A stretch of DNA of 33,734 nucleotides. Source: Betaproteobacteria bacterium HGW-Betaproteobacteria-4 (GTDB lineage Bacteria; Pseudomonadota; Gammaproteobacteria; Burkholderiales; Rhodocyclaceae). The DNA is taken from positions 1 through 33,734 of the forward strand of contig PHCH01000042.1 of the NCBI GenBank assembly GCA_002840785.1, in the 5' to 3' direction. How positions within the stretch are numbered: position 1 is the stretch's first letter; every line of letters starts with the position of its first letter. The position numbers were made by a program, and so were the translations under genes. Shown here one piece after another: positions 17,107-25,057 of the stretch. Under the pieces are notes generated by a model. It searched no databases. It worked only from the letters and a program-made list of their open reading frames with translations, and had not been told where the DNA came from.

Positions 17107-17937
17107 GTGAAACTCAAATTCTCGAAAATGCATGGTCTGGGCAACGATTTTGTTGTCCTTGACGGCATTCGCCAGTCGCTGGCGTTATCGCCGGAACAGC
17201 TGTGCTATCTGGCCGACCGCCATTTCGGTGTCGGTTGCGACCAGATTTTGCTGGTCGAAAAGGCGACCCAGGCGGGTGTCGATTTCCGCTACCGCATCTT
17301 CAATGCCGACGGTGGCGAGGTCGAGCAGTGCGGCAACGGGGCGCGCTGCTTCGTGCGTTTTGTTCACGACCAGGGTCTGACCGACAAGCGCGAGATCCGC
17401 GTCGAGACGATGAAGGGCCTGATTACGCCGCGCCTCGAAGGCGACGGCAATGTTACGGTCGACATGGGAATTCCCCGTTTTTTGCCGGCTGAAATTCCGT
17501 TTCTCGCCGACGATGACGTGATCGTGCATATGCTCGACGTGGCCGATGAAACACTCGAAACCAGCGTCGTCTCGATGGGTAATCCGCATGCCGTGCAGGT
17601 CGTCGATAGCGTCGATTCAGCGCCGGTCGGCGAACATGGCCCATTGATCGAAAAACATCCCCGCTTCCCGCAGCGGGTCAACGCGGGATTCATGCAGATT
17701 GTCGACCGCCACGCCATCAAGCTGCGCGTCTACGAACGTGGCGCCGGCGAAACGATGGCTTGCGGCACGGGTGCCTGTGCGGCGGTGGTCGCCGGCATTC
17801 GTCGTGGTCTGCTTGATTCGCCGGTCCGCGTCACGACGCGCGGTGGCGATCTGAACATTGCCTGGGGCGGCGGCGAGCGGCCGGTTTTGATGACCGGCCC
17901 GGCGGTAACGGTATTTACTGGAGAAATTGAATTATGA
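17107..17937 (+). CDS. dapF: diaminopimelate epimerase
   Basis: A 276-residue enzyme converting LL- to meso-diaminopimelate for lysine and peptidoglycan. The two catalytic cysteines are C75 (EQCGNGARC) and C219 (MACGTGACA), and [17 protein letters not shown] opens the protein. The GTG start is preferred over a TTG 15 bases upstream because TGAGG sits six bases before it and [10 protein letters not shown] is the usual beginning. It overlaps DUF484 by four bases, the normal dapF-DUF484-xerC order of proteobacteria. lysA, the next enzyme of the pathway, lies at 29628-30863. Confidence 0.97.
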   Translation: MKLKFSKMHGLGNDFVVLDGIRQSLALSPEQLCYLADRHFGVGCDQILLVEKATQAGVDFRYRIFNADGGEVEQCGNGARCFVRFVHDQGLTDKREIRVETMKGLITPRLEGDGNVTVDMGIPRFLPAEIPFLADDDVIVHMLDVADETLETSVVSMGNPHAVQVVDSVDSAPVGEHGPLIEKHPRFPQRVNAGFMQIVDRHAIKLRVYERGAGETMACGTGACAAVVAGIRRGLLDSPVRVTTRGGDLNIAWGGGERPVLMTGPAVTVFTGEIEL

Positions 17938-18605
17938 GCGCCATGTTCCCCGAAGAAATCGCGGACTACCTGAAAAACAATCCGGGCTTTTTCGAGCAGT
18001 ACGCCGACCTGATGGCCCAGATTTTCGTGCCGCATCCGCATGGTGGCCGCACTGTGTCTTTGGCCGAACGTCAGATGCTGACCCTGCGCGACAAGAACCG
18101 GGCGACCGAGAGCAAGCTGGCCGAGTTGATCTCCTTTGGCGAGGAAAACGACCAGATCAGCGAGAAGGTGCATCGCCTGTCCGTCGCGCTGATTGCCGCC
18201 GAGACCTTCCAGGCGGTGATTCACCTGCTCAACTTCCATCTGCGCGATGACTTTGCCGTGCCGCATGTTGCCCTGCGCCTGTGGGACAAGCCGGAAGGCA
18301 TCGAGGATTTGCCGGAATTCGCCGCAGTCAGCGAAGAGCTGCAGGTTTTTGCCGAAACGCTGGCCCGGCCGTATTGCGGCTCGACAGCCGGTTTTGGCAC
18401 GACCTCGTGGTTTGGCGAGGCGGCGTCGCACATTCGTTCGCAGGCGCTGATTGCGCTGCGCAACGGCGGCGGCACCATCGGCATGGTCGCGCTGGGCAGC
18501 GAGGACGGACAACGCTTCTACGCCGACATGGGGACGCTTTACCTCGAACGCATCGGCGAGATGGTTTCCGCAGCCCTGGCCAGAGTGACCAAGAGCACCT
18601 TGTGA
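17934..18605 (+). CDS. DUF484 family protein
   Basis: A 223-residue cytoplasmic protein of the DUF484 family, with the N-terminal [20 protein letters not shown] helix pair, [20 protein letters not shown], a short coiled-coil and a GAF-like C-terminal half ([20 protein letters not shown]). No biochemical role is established; it is nearly always between dapF and xerC. It starts in an ATGA overlap with dapF and ends in a GTGA overlap with xerC. Confidence 0.93.
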   Translation: MSAMFPEEIADYLKNNPGFFEQYADLMAQIFVPHPHGGRTVSLAERQMLTLRDKNRATESKLAELISFGEENDQISEKVHRLSVALIAAETFQAVIHLLNFHLRDDFAVPHVALRLWDKPEGIEDLPEFAAVSEELQVFAETLARPYCGSTAGFGTTSWFGEAASHIRSQALIALRNGGGTIGMVALGSEDGQRFYADMGTLYLERIGEMVSAALARVTKSTL

Positions 18606-19498
18606 CACCGGCTGCTGCGGTCGACGCCTGGCTGGCCGAACTTTCGGATCAGCGCCGGTTGTCGCCGCACACCGTTTCAAACTATCGGCGCGATCTGGGA
18701 AAGCTGCTGGCGGCAGCGGGAGAAACGCCGCTGGCCGGTTTGCTCGTGCATCACATTCGCCGCTTTGTCGCTCAGCTCCATGGTCAGGGGCTGGGCGGCC
18801 GTTCGCTGGCGCGGACGCTGTCGGCCTGGCGCGGATTTTTCGCCTGGCTCGGTGAGCGCGGCCTGGTCAAGGCCAATCCCTGCGACGGCATCCGGCCGCC
18901 GAAGTCGCCGCGCTTGCTGCCCAAGGCCTTGTCGGTCGACGAAACTGCCCGTCTGCTGGCCCCGTTCGAGGACGACGATCCGGTCCTGGGGGCCCGCGAC
19001 CTGGCCATGTTCGAGCTGTTTTACTCCTCCGGTCTGCGGCTGGCCGAGCTGGTTTCGCTCGATTGTGAGGTACTCGACAGCGTGGCGCACGAAGGCGAAA
19101 TCCGCGTCCTCGGCAAGCGCAGCAAGTTGCGCCTGGTCCCGGTCGGCCGCCAGGCGCGCGCGGCGCTGGTGGCATGGGCGGCGTTGCGCGAGCAACTGGC
19201 CAGGCCGGGAGAAAAAGCCCTGTTCGTCGGCCAGCGCGGCGGGCGCATCAGTCCGCGCCTGGTCGAGGCCCGGCTGGCTAGACGGGCCGTGCTGCTTGGC
19301 TTGCCGACCCACGTCCATCCGCACATGCTGCGCCACTCGTTCGCTTCTCATGTCTTGCAGTCTTCGGGCGACCTGCGTGCCGTGCAGGAAATGCTCGGCC
19401 ACGCCAGCATCGCGTCGACGCAGGTCTATACGCACCTGGATTTCCAACATCTGGCCAAGGTCTACGATTCGGCCCATCCAAGGGCCAAGGCGAAATAA
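18602..19498 (+). CDS. xerC: tyrosine recombinase XerC
   Basis: A 298-residue site-specific recombinase which with XerD resolves chromosome dimers at dif. The catalytic set is R146 (SSGLRLAEL), H241, R244, H267 (LGHAS) and Y276 (STQVYTHLD), with a Lys in the beta-hairpin GKRSK. The N-terminal SAM-like domain covers about 5-85. The GTG start overlaps the DUF484 stop by four bases and gives the expected length; the frame stays open upstream but only as shadow of DUF484. The context (dapF-DUF484-xerC) supports XerC over XerD. A repeat copy begins within 5 bases of the stop. Confidence 0.95.
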   Translation: MTPAAAVDAWLAELSDQRRLSPHTVSNYRRDLGKLLAAAGETPLAGLLVHHIRRFVAQLHGQGLGGRSLARTLSAWRGFFAWLGERGLVKANPCDGIRPPKSPRLLPKALSVDETARLLAPFEDDDPVLGARDLAMFELFYSSGLRLAELVSLDCEVLDSVAHEGEIRVLGKRSKLRLVPVGRQARAALVAWAALREQLARPGEKALFVGQRGGRISPRLVEARLARRAVLLGLPTHVHPHMLRHSFASHVLQSSGDLRAVQEMLGHASIASTQVYTHLDFQHLAKVYDSAHPRAKAK

Positions 19499-19502
19499 GT
19501 CC

Positions 19503-19541
19503 GATTGCTACGGTCAACCGGAAAAATCGGCCAAAAATCAA
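19503..19541 (-). repeat. dispersed repeat copy F
   Basis: On the minus strand: GATTTTTGGCC, then GATTTTT, then CCGGTTGACCGTAGCAAT. This is one of the two copies closest to consensus, located just after xerC. Confidence 0.95.
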
Positions 19542-19548
19542 GGCTTCG

Positions 19549-19577
19549 TTGACGATTCATTGGCGGGGCGCTATCCT
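19549..19577 (+). promoter_or_regulatory. sigma-70 type promoter for the 50-residue protein
   Basis: TTGACG (19549-19554), a 17-base spacer, then TATCCT (19572-19577). The start codon is 38 bases downstream of the -10, with AAGGAG between. The repeat copy F lies immediately upstream. Confidence 0.7.
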
Positions 19578-19615
19578 GCGCGGCTTAGCAAATTCGCCGG
19601 AATCAAGGAGTTTTC

Positions 19616-19768
19616 ATGGCCATCAACCGTACCCGCCGTTCCTCCCTGGAACGCCGCAGCATTTCCAAGTCAGCCAAGCGTCTGTTCAAGGGCGACGGCA
19701 AGACTGCATTCAAGGTCATTTACGCGGCCGAGTGTCATCAGCGTAACCGCAAGGCGCTGGGCGCTTAA
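19616..19768 (+). CDS. small highly basic protein of unknown function
   Basis: A 50-residue protein, beginning MAINRTRRSSLERRSISKSA and ending in NRKALGA, with about a quarter Lys/Arg, a single Cys and no membrane segment. I do not recognise the family. It is convincingly a gene: a TTGACG-N17-TATCCT promoter, an AAGGAG ribosome site six bases before ATG and a perfect 10-bp terminator after the stop give it a complete transcription unit. The composition suggests binding to RNA, DNA or ribosomes, though it matches no ribosomal protein I know. A nucleoid-associated or ribosome-associated role is inference. Confidence 0.8.
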   Translation: MAINRTRRSSLERRSISKSAKRLFKGDGKTAFKVIYAAECHQRNRKALGA

Positions 19769-19786
19769 GTTTTCGCCAGTAATTCG

Positions 19787-19825
19787 AGCCCCGGTTGCCG
19801 CAAGGTAACCGGGGCTTCTTGCTTT
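19787..19825 (+). terminator. intrinsic terminator after the 50-residue protein gene
   Basis: AGCCCCGGTT (19787-19796) and AACCGGGGCT (19807-19816) are perfect arms followed by TCTTGCTTT, between the small gene and rlmI. Confidence 0.88.
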
Positions 19826-19841
19826 ATAGATCGGGAAAAAC

Positions 19842-21032
19842 ATGGCTCAGCTGATTCTGCTTCCGGGCAAGGAACGTTCGGCGTTCAAGCATCACCCCTG
19901 GTTGTTCGCCGGTTCGGTCGGCCGTCTTGAAGGCCGGGCACGGCCGGGCGATACGGTTGAAGTGCTGGCCGACAACCTGCGTCCGCTCGGGCGTGCGGCC
20001 TACAGCCCGAAGTCGCAGATCCGGGCGCGCTTCTGGACCTTCGATGCCGACGAGTCGATTGATGATGCCTTCTTCAAGCGGCGCATCGCGGCGGCCGTGG
20101 CGCTCCGTCAGTCGCTGCCGGAACTGCGCGGCCAGCAGGGTCTGCGCCTGATCCATGCCGAATCCGACGGTCTGCCCGGCGTCATTGCCGACCAGTATGG
20201 CGATACGGTGGTCGTCCAGCTGACCTCGGCCGGGGCCGATAAATGGCGCAACGCCATCGTCGCCGGGCTGGTCAAGGCGACCGGTTGTGCCCGCGTTTAT
20301 GAACGCTCCGATTCCGACGTCCGCGGCCTCGAAGGGCTTGGCCCGACGACCGGCTGGCTGCATGGCGAGGCGCCGCAGACGCCGCTGTCCATCGACGAAA
20401 ACGGCGTCCGGTTGGCGATTGACATCGCTGGTGGCCACAAGACCGGTTTCTATCTCGACCAGCGCGAGAATCGCGCCTTGCTTGGCCAGCTGTCGGCCGG
20501 CAAGGACGTCCTGAACTGCTTCTGCTACACCGGCGGCTTTTCGCTGCAGGCGCTGGCGGGGGGCGCCAAGAGCGTGCTGTCGATTGACTCCTCCGGCCCG
20601 GCGCTGGCCCAGGCTCAGGCTAATCTGAAGCTCAATCCGACATTGCCGGCCGACCGGGCGCAATGGCAGGAGGCCGACGTTTTCCAGGCGTTGCGCGATT
20701 TCCGCAAGGCTGGCCGGACCTTCGACCTGATCGTCCTCGATCCGCCCAAGTTCGCGCCGTCCGCCGCCCATGCCGAGCGGGCGGCAAAGGCTTACAAGGA
20801 CATCAACATTCTCGGCTGCCGGCTGCTCAAGCCGGGTGGCCTGCTCATGACTTATTCGTGCTCCGGTGGCGTCGGGCTGGAAATGTTCCAGAAAATCATC
20901 GCCGATTCGGCGCTCGATGCCGGGCGCGGTGCACGCATCGTTCGTCGCCTGGCCGGTGCGGCCGATCATCCGGTGGCGTTGAACTTTCCCGAAGGCGAGT
21001 ACCTCAAAGGGCTGCTGGTGCAGGTGGACTGA
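19842..21032 (+). CDS. rlmI: 23S rRNA (cytosine-5)-methyltransferase RlmI-type
   Basis: A 396-residue class I SAM-dependent methyltransferase, the same length as E. coli RlmI, which makes m5C1962 in 23S rRNA. An N-terminal PUA domain (about 1-70, LPGKERSAFKHHPWLFAGSV) is followed by a central domain and the Rossmann domain: GHKTGFYLDQRENRALLG, VLNCFCYTGGFSLQAL (SAM loop), then LDPPKFAPS and YSCSG (catalytic Cys region). The ATG follows GGGAAAAAC. It lies after a terminator, so it probably has its own promoter near 19820. E. coli RlmI is the nearest known model; a related paralogue is possible. Confidence 0.9.
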   Translation: MAQLILLPGKERSAFKHHPWLFAGSVGRLEGRARPGDTVEVLADNLRPLGRAAYSPKSQIRARFWTFDADESIDDAFFKRRIAAAVALRQSLPELRGQQGLRLIHAESDGLPGVIADQYGDTVVVQLTSAGADKWRNAIVAGLVKATGCARVYERSDSDVRGLEGLGPTTGWLHGEAPQTPLSIDENGVRLAIDIAGGHKTGFYLDQRENRALLGQLSAGKDVLNCFCYTGGFSLQALAGGAKSVLSIDSSGPALAQAQANLKLNPTLPADRAQWQEADVFQALRDFRKAGRTFDLIVLDPPKFAPSAAHAERAAKAYKDINILGCRLLKPGGLLMTYSCSGGVGLEMFQKIIADSALDAGRGARIVRRLAGAADHPVALNFPEGEYLKGLLVQVD

Positions 21033-21054
21033 GTGCCGCTTCGTCACCCGAGCG

Positions 21055-21070
21055 TAACGCTGTCCCGTTA
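21055..21070. promoter_or_regulatory. inverted repeat, possible operator of the metal-uptake locus
   Basis: TAACG and CGTTA flank CTGTCC, 10 bases before the first gene of the locus. It faintly resembles a degenerate Zur-type palindrome but lacks the A/T-rich centre. The 48-base gap holds no clear promoter. Confidence 0.25.
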
Positions 21071-21080
21071 AACTGCACCG

Positions 21081-21362
21081 ATGCTTCATCTGCGCCACCT
21101 CCTTCTCGTCGCCGTGCTCTTCTTCGCCCAATTGGCGACGGGAGCGCACGCCGTCGAGCATGCGGCGAGCAACGATGATGGCTTGCCGACGCATGTCTGC
21201 CCGCTTTGCCTGGCGGCGCATGATCTCGGCGCGGCCTTGCCGTCGCTGGCGGCCTTGCCGCCGGTGCTGGCCGTTCAGCTTGTTCCGGAATCGTTCTCGG
21301 CCCATGGCCGCAAGGCTTTCCCGGCGCCCATCGCGACCCAGCAGGGCCCGCCACTTTTCTGA
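21081..21362 (+). CDS. small exported Cys/His protein, DUF2946-like
   Basis: A 93-residue protein with a signal peptide (about 1-24, ending GAHA). The mature part has His residues around a Cys-Pro-Leu-Cys motif (THVCPLCLAAHDLG) and a Pro/Ala-rich tail. Similar small 'CPxC plus His' periplasmic proteins occur next to metal transport genes and are grouped as DUF2946; metal binding is likely but unproven. It precedes a porin, a metal-binding protein and an ABC transporter in the same direction, suggesting that it delivers or senses the metal. Confidence 0.7.
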   Translation: MLHLRHLLLVAVLFFAQLATGAHAVEHAASNDDGLPTHVCPLCLAAHDLGAALPSLAALPPVLAVQLVPESFSAHGRKAFPAPIATQQGPPLF

Positions 21363-21363
21363 A

Positions 21364-21395
21364 ATTGCCCGTTTTTTACGGTTGACCGTGGGATT
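21364..21395 (+). repeat. dispersed repeat copy G
   Basis: ATTGCCCG, then TTTTTT, then ACGGTTGACCGTGGGATT. It starts one base after the stop of the small Cys/His protein and lies in the leader before the porin gene. Confidence 0.88.
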
Positions 21396-21436
21396 CCCGC
21401 GGTTGGCTGCTGTTCACGCAATTTCAGGAAACTCCC

Positions 21437-22777
21437 ATGCAAAAATCCTTTGCCATGGCGGCCTTGCTGGCCGCCTCGTGCGGCGCGCAAGCCGCCTCCG
21501 ACGCCGATCTGGCAGCCATTCGCGCCCAGATCGACGATATGAAAAAAACCTACGAGCAACGCATTGCGGCGCTCGAACAGAAGCTGGTTCAGGCTGAATC
21601 CCGAACCGCCTCGCCGGCCAAACAGGCGCCGCCGGCTCCGGTCGAAAATCGCCCGTCCGTGGCCTCCGCCAACGCCTTCAATCCCGAAGTCTCGCTGATC
21701 CTCCAGGGGCAGTACCGCCACGCCAAGAATATCGAGGGGCGCGGCATCACTGGTTTCGTACCGGGCGGCGAAGGTCTCAACACGCGCGGTTTCTCGGTCG
21801 ATGAAACGGAGCTGGTGCTGGCTGCCAATATCGATCCCTACTGGCGTGGCCAGGCCATCGTGGCGATGGCTGACGGTCAGGCCAATATCGAGGAGGCGTG
21901 GTTCCAGTCGCTGGCCATCGGCCAGGGCGTCGGCCTGAAAGTAGGGCGTTTCCGCTCCGGCATCGGTTATCTCAATGAGCAACACCCGCACATGTGGGAT
22001 TTTGCCGATGCACCGCTGATGTATCAGGCGATGTTTGGTGAGGATGCCAGCTATGTGCAGGATGGCGTGCAGCTAAAGTGGCTGGCACCGACCTCTTTGT
22101 TTGTCGAATTGGGTGCTGAAGTCGGGCGCGGCGCCAATTTTCCGGGAACTGACCGGAACAACAACGGCACCGGCGGTGGCGCGCTGCACGTGCACGTCGG
22201 CGACGATGTCGGCGTTTCCAATAGCTGGCGGACCGGTGCGTCCTGGCTGAAAACGCGGGCCAGCGAGCGGAGTTCGGATTTTGTCGATATCAGCGGGGCG
22301 ACAGCGCAGGGTTCTTTTGCCGGCGATTCGACGACCTGGCTGGCTGATTTTGTCTGGAAATGGGCGCCGAACGGCAACTCGGCGCATCAGAACTTCAAGT
22401 TCCAGAGCGAGTATTTTGTCCGCGAGGAGAAGGGGGGGCTGACTTGTGTCGGTGCCTGCGTCGATAGCAGCTACAAGACCAACCAGTCCGGCTGGTACGC
22501 CCAGGGCGTTTATCAGTTCACGCCGAACTGGCGCGCCGGCCTGCGTTACGAGCAGCTCGACAGCGGCACGCGCGACTTCGGCGCCAACGCGGCCAATCTG
22601 GTTGTCGACAGCTATCGGCCGAAGAAGGCGTCGGCGATGGTCGATTACAGCTGGAGCGAGTTCTCGCGCCTTCGCCTGCAAATTGCGCAGGACAAATCGA
22701 TGCTGGGCATCACCGACAATCAACTGACCTTGCAATACGTCATGAGTCTGGGCGCCCACGGCGCCCACAAGTTCTAG
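21437..22777 (+). CDS. outer-membrane porin-like beta-barrel protein
   Basis: A 446-residue exported protein. A signal peptide (1-19, ending AQAA) is followed by a coiled-coil (about 22-56, AAIRAQIDDMKKTYEQRIAA) like the trimerising N-termini of some porins and of LbtU-type proteins, a Pro/Ala linker and a region of alternating beta-strand character. The C-terminal residue is Phe, as needed for BAM-dependent barrel assembly. There is no TonB box or plug domain, so it is not a TonB-dependent receptor. It is 9 bases upstream of the metal-binding protein, so it probably lets the same metal or its chelate through the outer membrane. Which metal is inference (zinc or manganese class). Confidence 0.82.
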   Translation: MQKSFAMAALLAASCGAQAASDADLAAIRAQIDDMKKTYEQRIAALEQKLVQAESRTASPAKQAPPAPVENRPSVASANAFNPEVSLILQGQYRHAKNIEGRGITGFVPGGEGLNTRGFSVDETELVLAANIDPYWRGQAIVAMADGQANIEEAWFQSLAIGQGVGLKVGRFRSGIGYLNEQHPHMWDFADAPLMYQAMFGEDASYVQDGVQLKWLAPTSLFVELGAEVGRGANFPGTDRNNNGTGGGALHVHVGDDVGVSNSWRTGASWLKTRASERSSDFVDISGATAQGSFAGDSTTWLADFVWKWAPNGNSAHQNFKFQSEYFVREEKGGLTCVGACVDSSYKTNQSGWYAQGVYQFTPNWRAGLRYEQLDSGTRDFGANAANLVVDSYRPKKASAMVDYSWSEFSRLRLQIAQDKSMLGITDNQLTLQYVMSLGAHGAHKF

Positions 22778-22786
22778 GAGCCGACG

Positions 22787-23683
22787 ATGAAACATTTCAT
22801 TTTTGCCTGTTTTTTCGGGTTGACCGTGGGAACGGCTCAGGCCGACCTCAAAATCTTCGCCACCGTGCCGGAATGGGGTGCGCTGGCCCAGGAAATCGGC
22901 GGCAGCAAGGTCCAGGTCTACACCGCGACCACCGCCTTCCAGGACCCGCACCGCATCGACGCCAAGCCGTCCCTGTTGGCGCGGGCCCGGCAGGCCAATC
23001 TGCTCATCGCCGCCGGTGCCGATCTGGAAATCGGCTGGTTGCCGCTGGTCCTGCGTGACTCCGGGAACGCTGCCATCCAGACCGGTCAGCCGGGGTATTT
23101 CGCGGCGGCCGACTTCGTCAATCGCCTAGAAGTTCCGGCGACGGTCGACCGTGCCCACGGCGACGTCCATGCCGCCGGCAATCCGCACACCCACCTCGAT
23201 CCGCGCAATGTGCTCAAGGTCGGCGCGGCGCTGACGGCGCGCATGGCTGAGTTGGATGGGGCCAATGCCGCCGCCTATCAGGCCGGCTACCAGGCCTTCG
23301 CCGGCAAATGGCAAACCGCGATGACGCGCTGGCAGAAAGAGGCGGCACCGCTCCAGGGCGTGCCGGTCCTCGTTCACCACGCCTCCTTTGTTTATCTGCT
23401 CAACTGGCTGGGCATGAAGGAAGTCGGCACGCTCGAACCGAAACCCGGTATCGAGCCGACCAGCGGCCATCTGAGCAGCCTGCTCACCCGTCAGCAGAGC
23501 GCGCCGGCCAAAATGGTGCTGCGCGCCGCCTACCAGCAGGAGGGGCCAAGTCAGTGGATCGCCGGAAAGACCGGCATGCCGGCCGTTCTGCTGCCCTACA
23601 CCGTCGGCGGGACGGCGGAGGCGAAGGACTTGTTCGGGCTGTTTGATGACAGCGTTCAACGCCTGTTGAAAGGGGTGCGGTGA
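22787..23683 (+). CDS. metal ABC transporter substrate-binding protein (ZnuA-like, cluster 9)
   Basis: A 298-residue periplasmic protein. The signal peptide (1-19) is KHFIFACFFGLTVGTAQA after Met, largely encoded by a repeat copy. Candidate metal ligands are His residues in FQDPHRID, NPHTHLDP and LVHHASF. The end LPYTVGGTAEAKDLFGLFDD replaces the usual last Asp ligand. The His-rich loop of classical ZnuA is missing, so the metal cannot be fixed: Zn is most likely, Mn or Fe possible. Its stop overlaps the ATPase GTG by four bases. Confidence 0.9.
   Translation: MKHFIFACFFGLTVGTAQADLKIFATVPEWGALAQEIGGSKVQVYTATTAFQDPHRIDAKPSLLARARQANLLIAAGADLEIGWLPLVLRDSGNAAIQTGQPGYFAAADFVNRLEVPATVDRAHGDVHAAGNPHTHLDPRNVLKVGAALTARMAELDGANAAAYQAGYQAFAGKWQTAMTRWQKEAAPLQGVPVLVHHASFVYLLNWLGMKEVGTLEPKPGIEPTSGHLSSLLTRQQSAPAKMVLRAAYQQEGPSQWIAGKTGMPAVLLPYTVGGTAEAKDLFGLFDDSVQRLLKGVR
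22801..22833 (+). repeat. dispersed repeat copy H, encoding part of a signal peptide
   Basis: TTTTGCCTG, then TTTTTT, then CGGGTTGACCGTGGGAAC. In the substrate-binding protein gene it encodes FACFFGLTVGT, the hydrophobic core of the signal peptide. Confidence 0.85.
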
Positions 23684-24258
23684 ACGTTCTTCTCCGCGCT
23701 GAGCAGTTGGTCGCCGGCTGGCAGCAGCCGGCGACGCAGCGGCTCGACCTCAGCGTTGCGGCCGGTGAAATCGTCGGTCTGACCGGCCCCAACGGCGTCG
23801 GCAAGAGCACGCTGCTCGCCGCCTTTGCCGGCCGGGCCAAAGTCTTTTCCGGGCGCATCGAGCAAGCCTCCGGCCTGCGCATCGCCTTGCAGACGCAGGA
23901 CGTGCCGCCGGTCGTCGGCCTGCCGCTGTCCGGCCGCGAACTTCTGGCCCTGACCGGGGCTTCGCCCGAAGGTCTGCCCGCCTGGCTGGCTGATCGCCTC
24001 GACAGCCGGCTCGACCGGCTGTCCGGCGGCCAGCGCCACTACCTGACCCTGTGGGCGATTTTGCAAGCCCCGGCCGACCTCATCCTGCTCGACGAACCGA
24101 CCAACAATCTCGATGTCGCCGGTGTCGCCCACCTGACCGAACATCTGCGCGACCGGGCGGCGGCCGGTGCTGGCCTGCTCGTCGTCAGCCACGATACGGC
24201 CTTCGTCGAAACCGTTTGCGACCGGGTCATCGCGCTGAGGGGCAACGATGTCGGCTGA
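23680..24258 (+). CDS. metal ABC transporter ATP-binding protein
   Basis: A 192-residue ABC ATPase, compact for the family. Walker A is GPNGVGKST (36-44), the signature is LSGGQRHYLTL, Walker B is LILLDEPTNNLDV and the switch His is in VVSHD. It starts with GTG in a GTGA overlap with the binding-protein stop and overlaps the permease start by 11 bases, so the three are translated together. It energises import of the metal bound by the upstream periplasmic protein. Confidence 0.93.
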   Translation: MNVLLRAEQLVAGWQQPATQRLDLSVAAGEIVGLTGPNGVGKSTLLAAFAGRAKVFSGRIEQASGLRIALQTQDVPPVVGLPLSGRELLALTGASPEGLPAWLADRLDSRLDRLSGGQRHYLTLWAILQAPADLILLDEPTNNLDVAGVAHLTEHLRDRAAAGAGLLVVSHDTAFVETVCDRVIALRGNDVG

Positions 24259-25012
24259 CCTCTTTTTGCTTCCCTTTCTGACCGGCCTTGGCCTCGCCAT
24301 CCTGCTGCCACTGCTCGGCTGCTACCTGCGTTTGCGTGATGAATGGCTGGCCGCCCTGGCCTATTCCCACCTTGCCGCCGCCGGCGCCTTGCTGGCGCTG
24401 CTTGCCGGCATCGCCCCGGTGCTCGGCGGGCTGGGTGCCGCCGCCATGGCCGGTGCCGGGCGGCGCTTCTTTGCCCGGCGCCTGTCCGGCGGGGCCGGCG
24501 ATGCCCTATTGCTGCTCGGCGGCTGGGCCGGCGCCATTTTGCTGGCGGCCAATGCGCCGATGGCCGAACGTCTCGGCCACGCCCTGTTCGACGGCCAGCT
24601 CTATTTTGCCGGCAGCGAACAGCTTTGGCTGGTGACCGTGGGTGGCATCGTCGCCCTGATCGCGCTGCGTGCCCTGTCGCCCAGCTTGCTGCTGGCCCGC
24701 GTTTATCCCGACCTCTTTCGTTTGCGCGGCCTGCCCGGGTGGCCGATCCAGGCCGGGTTCGATCTGCTGGCGGCGCTTTGCCTGGCGCTGGCGACCATGA
24801 GCATTGGCGTCATGGGTGCCTTCGCGCTCGTCTTCATTCCGCCGTGGCTGGCCTTCCGGCGCGCCGCCAACTGGCGTTCCGGCCTGCGCTGGGCCGTCGC
24901 CATCAGCCTCGTCGCCTACGTTGTCGCTTTTGCCCTGGCGCTCTGGCTGGATCAGCCCTTCGGACCGGTACTCGCCGTTCTGCTGGTTCTGGCCGGCTTG
25001 CTCGTTGCATGA
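24248..25012 (+). CDS. metal ABC transporter permease (ZnuB-like, ABC-3 family)
   Basis: A 254-residue inner-membrane protein with about seven to eight helices. Segments such as GCYLRLRDEWLAALAYSHLA and LCLALATMSIGVMGAFALVF match ABC-3 permeases (ZnuB, MntB). It completes the binding protein-ATPase-permease set. Residues 125-128 (LVTVG) show a partial likeness to the dispersed repeat, but the A/T arms are absent. Confidence 0.9.
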   Translation: MSADLFLLPFLTGLGLAILLPLLGCYLRLRDEWLAALAYSHLAAAGALLALLAGIAPVLGGLGAAAMAGAGRRFFARRLSGGAGDALLLLGGWAGAILLAANAPMAERLGHALFDGQLYFAGSEQLWLVTVGGIVALIALRALSPSLLLARVYPDLFRLRGLPGWPIQAGFDLLAALCLALATMSIGVMGAFALVFIPPWLAFRRAANWRSGLRWAVAISLVAYVVAFALALWLDQPFGPVLAVLLVLAGLLVA

Positions 25013-25057
25013 AGTCCGAGGCCGTGCTAAAACTAACCTCCCGCGTGCGGAGTAGCC

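Noticed and set aside
23136-23156. CGGTCGACCGTGCCC in the binding-protein gene as another repeat copy
   Set aside because: The palindromic core only loosely fits and no A/T tracts precede it.
24622-24645. GGTGACCGTGGG in the ABC permease gene as another repeat copy
   Set aside because: Only part of the core matches, and the A/T tracts are not at the right spacing.
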